From Chloroflexota bacterium (GTDB taxonomy: Bacteria > Chloroflexota > Anaerolineae > Ardenticatenales > Ardenticatenaceae), in assembly GCA_003520455.1 (NCBI GenBank), contig DOUV01000147.1:10629-23441 (forward strand): a DNA stretch of 12,813 nucleotides, given 5' to 3'. Shown here in pieces: positions 1 through 7,089 of the stretch. Below the pieces are notes generated by a model. That model saw only the letters and a program-made list of their open reading frames with translations. It did not search any database and had not been told where the DNA came from. The translations under genes and the position numbers were made by a program. Position 1 is the stretch's first letter. The number at the start of each line of letters is the position of its first letter.

Positions 1-2
1 GC

Positions 3-107
3 GCGCACTACGAACTGCTCGCCTTCCCTGGAGACAATTTCGCCAACAGTGTCCTAACTTTGCATGATCACCCATTTTCCCCACCGCCCACCCTCCAGTC
101 GGCTTGA
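3..107 (+). CDS. possible C-terminal end of a gene entering from the left edge (unidentified)
   Basis: The third forward frame is open from the window edge to a TGA at 105-107. It would encode about 34 residues beginning AHYELLAFPGDNFANSV, which reads like ordinary protein, whereas the other two forward frames stop at about 57 and 66. The last residues (HPFSPPPTLQSA) are encoded by a sequence that recurs at 233-254, so the natural stop may lie close to a repeat insertion. I recognise no family. The call rests only on composition and an open frame, and it may be chance. Confidence 0.3.
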   Translation, partial: AHYELLAFPGDNFANSVLTLHDHPFSPPPTLQSA

Positions 108-284
108 GCGGACTTCGGCTGTGAGCCCGGGATTTCATTCCTGGGCGCCACTTGCCACCACCTTCCGACCCCTGCGCCTATCTCCACCAGCCAGCTTGTG
201 CCTTCGATCAAAACTTTGCAAGACCACCCCTCTTCCCCACCGCCCACTATCCAGCCGCCTCGCGCCTTCGACCAAAGCTTCTCA
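77..284. repeat. degenerate direct repeats in a gene-free stretch
   Basis: A 22-bp element, TTCCCCACCGCCCAC followed by CCTCCAG or TATCCAG, occurs at 77-98 and 233-254 with 20 of 22 positions identical. A second, weaker repeat beginning CCAGCC and containing GCCTTCGAYCAAARCTT occurs at 187-220 and 251-284, 64 bp apart, with about 26 of 34 positions identical. The two elements abut at 251-254. Beyond these repeats I see no gene, RNA or terminator between 108 and 377. The stretch separates the left-edge fragment from the convergent ATPase gene. Function is unknown; it may be an eroded intergenic repeat. Confidence 0.4.
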
Positions 285-377
285 CGATATGCCCGGCACA
301 TCTGGCAGATTTGCACCCAAACATTTCCGATCGCCCTCTTATGTTCACTTCTGTCAAATCATTTTCCAAACTCGCAA

Positions 378-1700
378 TCATTCTACTTCAATCGGTTCGC
401 GCTCTTCAATCAGCCGGAGCACAACCGGGTGGACATCATACCAGTAGTCACCATTGACGTACTCCAGCACACACAAGGAGTGCAGGTACTCCCACGCTTG
501 CTCCGTGGACTCGCAACCCTTTTCGAGGTGGATGCGCTTCAGACGGGAATAGTCAGCACGATCAAGACGCCGACTGAAGTCCTTCTTGAATTCATTAATG
601 ACCCAGTCTAAAATCTCCTGGTCAATCACATCTCGACTGAAAGTGGCACAATACAGGCAACAATCTCGCGCCATCTTGATCAAATGGCGCACCACACCGC
701 CGGTTGATCGCACCAGTTGATCGACGACGCCATCGTCGAAAAGCTGAGGCGAGATGCGGCGATAAATCATCTCAGTCATCTTCTCGATATCGTACTCGTT
801 ATACCCCTCATCGTCATTATGATTACGAATCTTAAACATAGGCACTGGAAACGCTCTGTATGGCTCGAAACTTGGACTGTTACCAAGTTCGTACATAAGG
901 CTGACAGGCGCCGTGTAGACGGCCATACAGTTCAAGAGGGTGAGAAAGGGGCCGTCATCGCGAAAGACACGCAGGGCTTCGCTTCTTGGGAGCTTATCCA
1001 AATCGTCGATAACCAGCAGGATATTCATCCCACTCAACTCTTTCACCTGCTCGAGTACGTGATTCACGAGATGGCGAAGCTCCGGGGCTCGTTTTTTGAC
1101 CTTCGCACGAGCCTCCTTCGCTATCATCCCGCCTCCACGAACCTTAATCCCGAGAAGGTTGAGCAGAGAGAGCATCCTGGGCAATCCCCCGTCCGCCCCA
1201 ACCTCCATCTCTACTCCAATGGTGCTTGTCGTGAACCGCTCCACTTCGGCTGCAATCCAACCGATCACCTCATCCACACTTGAGCGAGGAAATGCGATGT
1301 CTAACTTCTGGAGACGATTATAGATCCCAACGACAATTGAAAAGGCGATATCAGTATAGTCTACATCTTGTAGATCAAGAACCTCATTCACAGAATAGGG
1401 CACAACAAAAAGAGACTCGCGAAGGCTCAAGTCTCTCTCAATTTCCTTGACCGATCGATTCAGCTCGGTGCTCTTACCGCAACCAACATGCCCGGACAGA
1501 AGAAACTTTGTGGTTAGTCGTTTTTCGGCCCCCCAGAGCAACTCCTTCTTCAACAACTCTAAGCGCGAGTTCTGCTCGCGCCGCGAGACGTAGAAATAGT
1601 CAAGCTGTTCGTTCTGCAGCGGGAGACGGTAATCCGAATTGGTGTAGCCATCTACGAAGTTATCCGCCGCATGCGGATAGAAATTCGAGTCCGGTGTCAT
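378..1700 (-). CDS. P-loop ATPase of AAA+/STAND (Orc1-like) type, function unknown
   Basis: The protein has 440 residues. A Walker A motif GHVGCGKST lies at about residues 70-78 and a Walker B motif NILLVIDDLDK at about 226-236. Hydrophobic strands between them and a basic, helical C-terminal half with a winged-helix look (to about 430) resemble AAA ATPases of the ORC1/STAND kind that switch conformation on nucleotide binding. No nuclease, transmembrane or sensor domain is visible, so the output is unknown. The ATG at 1700 is chosen because AGAGAGG stands 5 nt before it; a TTG start at 1727 has no SD. The gene is monocistronic with its own promoter. Its base composition and codon use are clearly more AT-rich than in the flanking housekeeping genes, suggesting horizontal acquisition. 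A lone defence or regulatory ATPase is possible but unproven. Confidence 0.8.
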   Translation of the reverse strand: MTPDSNFYPHAADNFVDGYTNSDYRLPLQNEQLDYFYVSRREQNSRLELLKKELLWGAEKRLTTKFLLSGHVGCGKSTELNRSVKEIERDLSLRESLFVVPYSVNEVLDLQDVDYTDIAFSIVVGIYNRLQKLDIAFPRSSVDEVIGWIAAEVERFTTSTIGVEMEVGADGGLPRMLSLLNLLGIKVRGGGMIAKEARAKVKKRAPELRHLVNHVLEQVKELSGMNILLVIDDLDKLPRSEALRVFRDDGPFLTLLNCMAVYTAPVSLMYELGNSPSFEPYRAFPVPMFKIRNHNDDEGYNEYDIEKMTEMIYRRISPQLFDDGVVDQLVRSTGGVVRHLIKMARDCCLYCATFSRDVIDQEILDWVINEFKKDFSRRLDRADYSRLKRIHLEKGCESTEQAWEYLHSLCVLEYVNGDYWYDVHPVVLRLIEEREPIEVE

Positions 1701-1757
1701 CCTTGCCTCTCTGGCTCCATGTTGCAAGAAAGTTGAGAATAGACAAAGTACATCTGC

Positions 1758-1785
1758 ATAATAACAAAAAATAGTGTTAAGTCAA
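1758..1785 (-). promoter_or_regulatory. sigma70-type promoter of the ATPase gene
   Basis: On the minus strand TTGACT (1785-1780) and TATTAT (1763-1758) are separated by 16 bp. Each matches five of six consensus positions. The predicted transcript starts near 1751, about 50 nt before the ATG at 1700. The promoter is markedly AT-rich for this genome. Just upstream, 1793-1807 is an imperfect palindrome centred on GGTACC that could be an operator. Nothing else is apparent in the rest of the space to 1934. Confidence 0.65.
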
Positions 1786-1934
1786 TAGGTTTACTCGGTA
1801 CCTGAGTCCTAAAGCGTACCCCATCGCCCGATTCGCGCCGGATGAGCCAAAAGAAATGAAGGATGGACGATCTTCACGTGAACCAGGCAAATTGCAACGA
1901 TGAAACGCCTCCTTCCGGGGAAACAGCAACGACG

Positions 1935-2720
1935 CTAAATCGAGGGGAAATGATGGCCAAGTGCAACTTCGATATCAGCACGGGCTCTTGATTCAGCGGG
2001 ATGTTCAAAAAGGGCCTGGAAATGGGTTGCCACTTTCTCCTTCACGTCCGCCATGAGGACCGGTGTTCCAAGCTCACGTTCCAGCGAGGTGACCCCATGG
2101 TCGGCAATACCGCAGGGAATGATGAGATCAAAATGGGCCAGGTTCGTGTTCACATTGAGTGCGAATCCGTGGAAGGTTATCCACTCTTCAATTCGGGCCC
2201 CCTGCGCCATGATCTTGCGTTCACTCTGCGCAGCCACGACCGCTGTCAGCGCCGCTTGCACCGCTTCGTCCCACTGTTGCTCCAGCTTCGGCTGGCTCTT
2301 GGAACGCACCCAGAGACCAGCGTAATTCCCGTGCAAGGCATAGGCCGTGACGCCGTACTCCGCAAGGGTTCGTCGAACCGCCTCTTGCATGCTCGCAACG
2401 AACCAACCGACATCTTTGCGGAAATGCCGCAGGTCGAGCACCGGGTAGCCAACGAGTTGACCCGGCCCATGGTAGGTGACGTCACCGGCCCGTTCGACCG
2501 TATAGACCGGGATCCCAAGCGCGGCCAGGGTCTCCTCCGAAACACGGATATTCTCGCGCCGCCCCCGCCGACCAAGGGTGATGACCGCCGGATGTTCAAG
2601 CAGCAAGAGCACGTCCGGTTCGAAGACACCGGCCTTTTTCGCGGCGACGAGGCGTCGCTGCAGATCGAGTGCGTCGAGATACTCACAGATGCCGAGATCC
2701 ACGACCCAGAACGGACTCAT
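1935..2720 (-). CDS. lipB: octanoyl-[acyl carrier protein]:protein N-octanoyltransferase (lipoate biosynthesis)
   Basis: LipB transfers octanoyl from acyl carrier protein to the lipoyl domains of 2-oxoacid dehydrogenases and GcvH, before sulfur insertion by LipA. The 261-residue product shows the family motifs EHPAVITLGRRG (about 42-53), RAGDVTYHGPGQLVGYPVLDLR-type core (about 77-98, signature residues H84, G85, P86, G87), FHGFALNV (about 183-190) and IIPCG with the expected catalytic Cys203. The expected catalytic lysine is K169, in RKIMAQG. Between GLWVRS and that lysine there are about 27 extra, mostly helical residues (about 141-167) compared with E. coli LipB. The ATG at 2720 follows a strong GGGGGAGG SD and overlaps the fmt stop as ATGA, so the two are translationally coupled. 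Longer upstream starts would lie inside fmt. Cytoplasmic. Confidence 0.95.
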   Translation of the reverse strand: MSPFWVVDLGICEYLDALDLQRRLVAAKKAGVFEPDVLLLLEHPAVITLGRRGRRENIRVSEETLAALGIPVYTVERAGDVTYHGPGQLVGYPVLDLRHFRKDVGWFVASMQEAVRRTLAEYGVTAYALHGNYAGLWVRSKSQPKLEQQWDEAVQAALTAVVAAQSERKIMAQGARIEEWITFHGFALNVNTNLAHFDLIIPCGIADHGVTSLERELGTPVLMADVKEKVATHFQALFEHPAESRARADIEVALGHHFPSI

Positions 2721-3664
2721 GCCTCCCCCTCCCCCAGACGACTTCCGACGAATTCCTGATATCCATGAACAAACGACTCGATTGGCTGCGGGCGTCTTCC
2801 CGCGAGCTGGACAGTCTCCAGGCGCAACCATCCGTTCCCGGTCGCCACGGCCACTCCCTCGTCAATCCAGGCGACCGTCCCAGGCAGCAGGATAGCCGGG
2901 CGCTGGATCGCCTGGGCAGTGAGAATTTTGAGTTGCTTCCCGTTCCAAAGCGTAAATGCCCCCGGCCAGGGATTGAAGGCCCGGACCCGGTTGGCAAGCA
3001 CGCTCGCCGGCTGGGTCCAGTCCAGCCGTCCGTCCTCCTTGCTGAGCATCCTGGTCACAGTCGCTGCCGCCTGATCTTGCGGTTGCGGCGCGATCTCGCC
3101 GGCCAGCCAGCGTGGCAGGGTCGCGGTCAGCAACTGCGCGCCGATCCAGGCCAAACGATCGTGAAGAGTGCCTGCTGTATCCTCCGGGAGGATCGGGACA
3201 GCCCGCTGACTGAGGATTGGCCCGGTATCCATTCCAGGATCTAACAGCATGATGCTCACCCCGGTCTCCCGCTCCCCGGCGAGCAAGGCGCCAGCAATTG
3301 GAGCCGGGCCGCGATACTTGGGCAGCAGGCTGGCGTGCACGTTGAGTGTGCCGTGCTGAGGAATCTCGAGCACCGCCCGGCGCAAGATCTCACCGTAGGC
3401 GACCACCACCTGCACGTCCGGCACCACCGCGCGGAGCCGTGCCTGCGCCGCTTCCCCGCGGAGGTTCTCAGGCGTCCACACCGGAAGCCCGAGCCGCTCC
3501 GCAACCTGCTTGATAGGTGATTGTCGCAACGCTCGCCCGCGCCCGGCGGGGCGGTCCGGCTGCGTGATCACCAGCGCGATCTCGTAGGCACCAGTCGCAC
3601 TGAGCGCTTCCAGGCTGGGCACCGCAAACTCTGGTGTTCCCATGAAGACCAGTCGGGGCTTCAT
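2717..3664 (-). CDS. fmt: methionyl-tRNA formyltransferase
   Basis: Fmt formylates initiator Met-tRNA with 10-formyltetrahydrofolate, allowing bacterial translation initiation. The 315-residue product has the usual length. The N-terminal catalytic domain begins MKPRLVFMGTPEFAVP and carries NVHASLLPKYRGPAPI (N108, H110) and the aspartate in GMDTGPI (D146), which together form the catalytic triad of the family. The C-terminal tRNA-binding domain (about 205-315) includes RAFNPWPGAF. The ATG at 3664 is preceded by GGAGGA and lies about 20 nt downstream of a good promoter, so the longer reading frame to 3709 is not the start. It is first in an operon with lipB; the usual partner def (peptide deformylase) is not in the window. 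Confidence 0.96.
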   Translation of the reverse strand: MKPRLVFMGTPEFAVPSLEALSATGAYEIALVITQPDRPAGRGRALRQSPIKQVAERLGLPVWTPENLRGEAAQARLRAVVPDVQVVVAYGEILRRAVLEIPQHGTLNVHASLLPKYRGPAPIAGALLAGERETGVSIMLLDPGMDTGPILSQRAVPILPEDTAGTLHDRLAWIGAQLLTATLPRWLAGEIAPQPQDQAAATVTRMLSKEDGRLDWTQPASVLANRVRAFNPWPGAFTLWNGKQLKILTAQAIQRPAILLPGTVAWIDEGVAVATGNGWLRLETVQLAGRRPQPIESFVHGYQEFVGSRLGEGEA

Positions 3665-3690
3665 CCGCTCCTCCGCTTCTTGTCGCGCCG

Positions 3691-3719
3691 ATTGTACCAT
3701 GCGCGCCATCAGAGCCCAA
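3691..3719 (-). promoter_or_regulatory. fmt-lipB promoter, extended -10 type
   Basis: On the minus strand TGGTACAAT gives a TACAAT -10 box (3696-3691) with an upstream TGn extension, and TTGGGC (3719-3714) sits 17 bp further up as a weak -35. Transcription would begin near 3684, about 20 nt before the fmt ATG. This fixes the fmt start at 3664. Confidence 0.6.
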
Positions 3720-3966
3720 GCGCGGATGACAAAGGAGACAATGTCTGAGGTTCACGACGTGACGGCGATCTGAAACAGGGCACCCCTCTCAATCGCTGGG
3801 TCCGAGAGCAGAGTCGCTTATGGGGTCACAGTGTGACCCACCGGCTCGCCAAAACCACCGGCCGCGGCAAGCCGCCTGCTCCCCCGCTCGAATGCGTCCA
3901 ACGGAGTAAGTGCGCCACATCGCTTCCCCGCGACTTCTGGCCAGCTCCCCCCGCTGACAACCCAGC
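3720..3966. other. intergenic region between divergent fmt and recJ promoters
   Basis: No credible gene is present between the two promoters. Reading frames here lack an SD or family resemblance. The only striking element is the 17-bp palindrome at 3823-3839. A ten-codon frame at 3740 (MSEVHDVTAI) has an SD-like AAAGGAG but with a spacing that is too short. Confidence 0.6.
3823..3839. promoter_or_regulatory. perfect 17-bp palindrome, candidate operator
   Basis: GGGTCACAGTGTGACCC has two perfect 8-bp arms around one central base. It lies about 100 bp upstream of the fmt -35 box and about 130 bp upstream of the recJ -35 box. No T-run follows on either strand, so it does not look like a terminator. 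A dimeric regulator site is the natural reading; the regulator is unknown. Confidence 0.45.
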
Positions 3967-3995
3967 TTCACAGTGCCGCGGCCCTATGTTAGAAT
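3967..3995 (+). promoter_or_regulatory. recJ sigma70-type promoter
   Basis: TTCACA (3967-3972) and TAGAAT (3990-3995) are separated by exactly 17 bp and each match five of six consensus positions. The start of transcription is expected near 4002. This excludes the upstream GTG (3973) and ATG (3994) as recJ start codons, because they would not be in the transcript. Confidence 0.7.
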
Positions 3996-4029
3996 GGCAA
4001 CAACCCGCGATGCCCCCTTCGGAGACGAC

Positions 4030-5748
4030 GTGGAACGGTTCTGGACAATCCGACCCAAAGCGCCCCAAGAGCAGTTCGCGCGCCTGCCCGACCTCGAGCG
4101 GCTCGTGGTTCAGGTGCTCTACAACCGCGGGCTCACCGATTCGACTGCTGTGCGCACCTTCCTCGACCGCCGGACCCATGGCGGCGATCCTTTTCAAATG
4201 CAGGGCATACCGGCCGCCGTGAAACGCATCCGCCAGGCTATTGAACGCCAGGAACGCATCATAGTTCACGGCGATTTCGATGCCGATGGCGTCACGTCGA
4301 CGGCGCTCACGGTTGAGGTCCTCCACGCCCTTGGCGCGCGCGTTGCGCCCTACATTCCGGACCGAGTCGATGAGGGCTACGGCCTGAATATGGTCACGCT
4401 GGACAAAATGGCCGCCCAGGGCGTCAGCCTGCTGGTCACTGTGGACTGCGGCATTCGCGCCCACAACGAGATCGCCCATGCTGCCCGTCTCGGCCTCGAC
4501 GTCATCGTGACGGACCATCACTCGTTGCCGCCGACCTTGCCCGGGGCGCTCGCCATCATCAATCCCAAACAGCCTGGCGACCGGTACGGCTTCGCCGATT
4601 TCGCCGGCGTCGGCCTGGCGTTCAAGCTGGGGCAAGCACTCGTTCTTGCCAGCCAGGAGCGTACCATCGGGCGCCCACGCGCCGAGATCGACCCGGACGA
4701 CCTGCTCGACCTGGTGGCACTGGGCACTGTCGCGGACCTGGCGCCGCTCCTTGGTGAGAATCGCCTGCTGGTCAGCAAGGGACTCCCATACCTGAATCAG
4801 CCGGCGCGGCCAGGCCTCCGCCATCTGATGACAACGGCACGCGTCAAGCCTGGGAGCGTCAACGCCGAGACGATCGGCTTTCTGCTTGGTCCTCGCCTCA
4901 ACGCCGCGGGCCGGCTCGATCATGCCAAACTGGCCTACAAACTGCTCTGGACCCGTAACGAGCTCGAAGCGGCTGAATTGGCCCGACAGCTCGAAGCGCT
5001 CAACCGTCGCCGCCAGGCCCTCACACACAGTGCGCTGGAGGAGGCGCGTGCCCGGCTTACCGATCCGAACGCCCCCCTCCTCATGGTGCGCGACGGCCGT
5101 TTTCCAGAGGGAATCATCGGCCTGGTGGCCGGGCGCCTGACAGAGGAGTTCTACCGCCCGGCGGTAGTCGTGCACCAGGGGCCCCCGGACGGTGAGAGCC
5201 GCGGCTCAGCCCGCTCGATCCCTGAACTCCACATCATCCAGGCCCTCGACCGGTGTGCCGACCTGCTGGTAAAATATGGCGGGCATACCGCGGCCGCTGG
5301 CTTTACCGTCGCGACCACCGATCTGCCGGCGCTGGAAGCGCGCCTGACCGATCTGGCCGCCGCGAGCCTGGCCGGCCGCGACCTGCGTCCCACGCTCGTC
5401 GCCGACGCCGAGATCAAACTCGAACACATTCAGGAGCGTCACATCGCGGCGATCGAGACCCTCGCGCCCTTCGGCGAGGGCAATCCCGAGCCCCTGTTCG
5501 CGGCGCGCTATCTGGAGACCCGGCGCGCACGACGGGTCGGCGAAGGGGGGAAACATCTCCAACTCCAGATTCTGGATCGGCGCCGCCGCTTGTGGCAGGC
5601 GATCGCTTTCCGGCAAGGGGAGCGGCTCGCGCAGGGGCCCCTGCCGGAGCTCATCGACGCGCTCTTCCACCTCCGCTGCGAGCAGTGGAACGGCACTCAA
5701 CGCCTGACACTCGTCGTCCAGGACCTCCGCGCCAGCCAGTCGCCCTGA
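4030..5748 (+). CDS. recJ: single-stranded-DNA-specific 5'-3' exonuclease RecJ
   Basis: RecJ degrades single-stranded DNA 5' to 3' in recombination, base excision and mismatch repair. With the GTG start at 4030 the protein has 572 residues, normal for the family. The DHH phosphoesterase domain holds GDFDADGVTS (81-90; D82, D84 and D86 are metal ligands), VTVDCGI (about 138-144) and TDHH (D162-H164). The DHHA1 domain contains EGIIGLVAGR and GGHTAAAG (417-424). A C-terminal OB-like domain starts at about LAPFGEGNPEP. The start is chosen because GGAG stands 5 nt before GTG and the promoter at 3967-3995 covers the earlier start codons; the leader would be about 28 nt. It is monocistronic and convergent with the peroxiredoxin/DsbA-like operon. 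Confidence 0.95.
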   Translation: MERFWTIRPKAPQEQFARLPDLERLVVQVLYNRGLTDSTAVRTFLDRRTHGGDPFQMQGIPAAVKRIRQAIERQERIIVHGDFDADGVTSTALTVEVLHALGARVAPYIPDRVDEGYGLNMVTLDKMAAQGVSLLVTVDCGIRAHNEIAHAARLGLDVIVTDHHSLPPTLPGALAIINPKQPGDRYGFADFAGVGLAFKLGQALVLASQERTIGRPRAEIDPDDLLDLVALGTVADLAPLLGENRLLVSKGLPYLNQPARPGLRHLMTTARVKPGSVNAETIGFLLGPRLNAAGRLDHAKLAYKLLWTRNELEAAELARQLEALNRRRQALTHSALEEARARLTDPNAPLLMVRDGRFPEGIIGLVAGRLTEEFYRPAVVVHQGPPDGESRGSARSIPELHIIQALDRCADLLVKYGGHTAAAGFTVATTDLPALEARLTDLAAASLAGRDLRPTLVADAEIKLEHIQERHIAAIETLAPFGEGNPEPLFAARYLETRRARRVGEGGKHLQLQILDRRRRLWQAIAFRQGERLAQGPLPELIDALFHLRCEQWNGTQRLTLVVQDLRASQSP

Positions 5749-5818
5749 ACCTCAGTCGAATCCGGTCAGAAGACCGTCGGTCACAGATTCGACAAATGAT
5801 CACAAACCCAGGAGCTTC

Positions 5819-5845
5819 TTTGTGAAATTCGTGCCATTCGTGACC
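5819..5845 (+). repeat. three-unit 9-bp repeat, probable dispersed intergenic element
   Basis: The units TTTGTGAAA, TTCGTGCCA and TTCGTGACC follow one another without a gap, consensus TTYGTGNNN. They lie in the space between the convergent recJ and DsbA-like genes (5749-5920), which holds nothing else I can identify. From general knowledge, similar TTCGTG-rich intergenic strings occur many times in some bacterial genomes and give rise to spurious HEWHEFHKE-like frames, as on the minus strand here. Confidence 0.4.
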
Positions 5846-5920
5846 AGATCTCGGCGAGAATATCCGCCTGCACCTCTTGACTTGGGGCTCCACCTTTTAT
5901 CCGCGTTCTCTCCTTCCTCT

Positions 5921-6469
5921 TCACCCTCGTAGCCCCGCACGCGCCAGCGCCGCCTGAATCGCCGCGCTCAAGCTCGCCTCGGTGATCGGTCCATCGTAGC
6001 GCTGCCCGGCAACGAAATAGGTGGGCGTGGCGTTGACACCGCTCCGCAGCCCATCTTTGAGCATCGCCCGCACCGGTTGCTCGTAGCGGCGGTCCGCCAG
6101 GGCCGCGTCGAACAACGCCAGGTCGAGCCCGATCGCCTGCGCGTAGCAGCGAAGGTCGGCCGGCGTGAGCGCCTCTGGATTCGCAAACAGGAGGTCGTGC
6201 ATCGGCCAGAACCGCCCCTGCGAGGCCGCAACCTCCGCGGCCTCAGCCGCCAGTTGCGCGTGCGGGTGGCTGCTGCGAACCGGGAAGTGGCGAAAGACGA
6301 AGCGGACCCGATCGCCGAAGCGCCGGAGGAGGTGAATCATCATCGGGCGCGCCCGGGCGCAGTACTCACACTCAAAATCACCATATTCGACCACTGCCAC
6401 CAGGGGATCATCGCCACCGCGGCTGCGTGGCCCATCGGGCGGCCCCACCGGGGTGTGAAGACTAGGCAT
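5921..6469 (-). CDS. DsbA-family thioredoxin-fold dithiol protein, cytoplasmic
   Basis: The 182-residue protein has a thioredoxin fold with the active-site motif C-E-Y-C (C34, C37) in EYGDFECEYCARA and the cis-proline loop NATPTYFV (P149). Between them is a helical insertion, as in the DsbA/FrnE-like group of the DSBA family. There is no signal peptide, so it should act in the cytoplasm as a dithiol oxidoreductase rather than in envelope disulfide formation. The ATG at 6469 lies inside the end of the peroxiredoxin gene (8-bp overlap), so the two are translationally coupled. The inference is that it reduces, or passes electrons to, the neighbouring peroxiredoxin or a shared substrate. An alternative is an unrelated thiol reductase that is merely co-transcribed. 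Confidence 0.82.
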   Translation of the reverse strand: MPSLHTPVGPPDGPRSRGGDDPLVAVVEYGDFECEYCARARPMMIHLLRRFGDRVRFVFRHFPVRSSHPHAQLAAEAAEVAASQGRFWPMHDLLFANPEALTPADLRCYAQAIGLDLALFDAALADRRYEQPVRAMLKDGLRSGVNATPTYFVAGQRYDGPITEASLSAAIQAALARAGLRG

Positions 6470-6944
6470 TCGGCCTAGCCCGAAAATCCTCGAGGGCCTG
6501 GTAAATCAGGTCCGCGCCGGGGATTTGGTTGAGCACCGGCGACACGTAGCTCCAGCGGATCAGGCCCGAGCAGTCGATGAGGAATAAGGACCGCTCGCAG
6601 ATGCCATCGCGCTCGCGGAAGACGCCGTAGGCGCGCGCCGTCTGGCCGTGGGGCCAGAAATCGGAGAGCAGTGGGAAGGTCAGGTTGTGTGCCTCGGCGA
6701 ACGCGCGATGGCTCCAGAGGCCATCCGTCGAGATCGCGACGAGTTGGGCAGCGTACGCCTCGAAACCTTCAAGAGCCTCCTGATAGAGGTTCAACTGGCT
6801 CGTGCAACCGGGACTAAAGTCGGCCGGATAGAATACCAAAACGACCGGCCGGCCGCGCAACGCGCTCAGCGAAAGCCGCTTTGTGGTCGTCGCGGGCAGG
6901 TAGAAATCGGGAGCTGAGGATCCGACATGCAGCGAAAAGGACAT
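6462..6944 (-). CDS. peroxiredoxin (AhpC/TSA family)
   Basis: The 160-residue protein reduces peroxides through a reactive cysteine. The peroxidatic Cys47 lies in FYPADFSPGCTSQ, matching the family P-x3-T/S-x2-C motif with Ser44 where threonine is usual. The conserved arginine is probably the one in ERSLFLID (about 118). Two further cysteines (about 115 and 125) could resolve the sulfenate, but neither is at a canonical 2-Cys position, so a 1-Cys or atypical mechanism is possible. The ATG at 6944 follows AAGGAGG with good spacing. It is first of a two-gene operon with the DsbA-like protein, a likely electron donor, and divergent from a P19-type metal protein. No clear sigma70 promoter was found in 6945-7089. 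Cytoplasmic. Confidence 0.9.
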   Translation of the reverse strand: MSFSLHVGSSAPDFYLPATTTKRLSLSALRGRPVVLVFYPADFSPGCTSQLNLYQEALEGFEAYAAQLVAISTDGLWSHRAFAEAHNLTFPLLSDFWPHGQTARAYGVFRERDGICERSLFLIDCSGLIRWSYVSPVLNQIPGADLIYQALEDFRARPNA

Positions 6945-7089
6945 AGTGCCCTCCTTCGATGGTAGCTGTGTTGCTGGATGGATCAGTGTGACCGCAAGCG
7001 TTCCCTTCGAAACCGCTTAGCGGCGAACTGCACAGCGAACCTCCCCACAATAAGGCTTGTCTCTCTCGGACGCAACTCGGGCGTCGTTC

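Noticed and set aside
64..447. 127-residue plus-strand frame at the left end
   Set aside because: Low-complexity Ser/Pro/Arg composition, no SD, and it overlaps the end of the ATPase gene.
3740..3772. Ten-codon leader peptide MSEVHDVTAI with an SD-like AAAGGAG
   Set aside because: SD spacing is too short, no promoter or attenuator is linked to it, and it is far from recJ.
3973..4029. Longer RecJ N-terminus starting at GTG 3973 or ATG 3994
   Set aside because: A good promoter overlaps these codons, neither has an SD, and the family N-terminus fits the GTG at 4030.
5651..5893. Minus-strand frame with a HEWHEFHKE segment
   Set aside because: It overlaps the recJ 3' end, has no SD, and its odd composition comes from translating the TTCGTG repeat.
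6984..6993. CAGTGTGACC also found within the palindrome at 3829-3838
   Set aside because: Only a half-site matches; a shared 10-mer in a window this size is not strong evidence for a common regulator.
7013..7023. CCGCTTAGCGG inverted repeat as a definite activator site
   Set aside because: It is only 5-bp arms in GC-rich DNA and single copy; noted as possible only.
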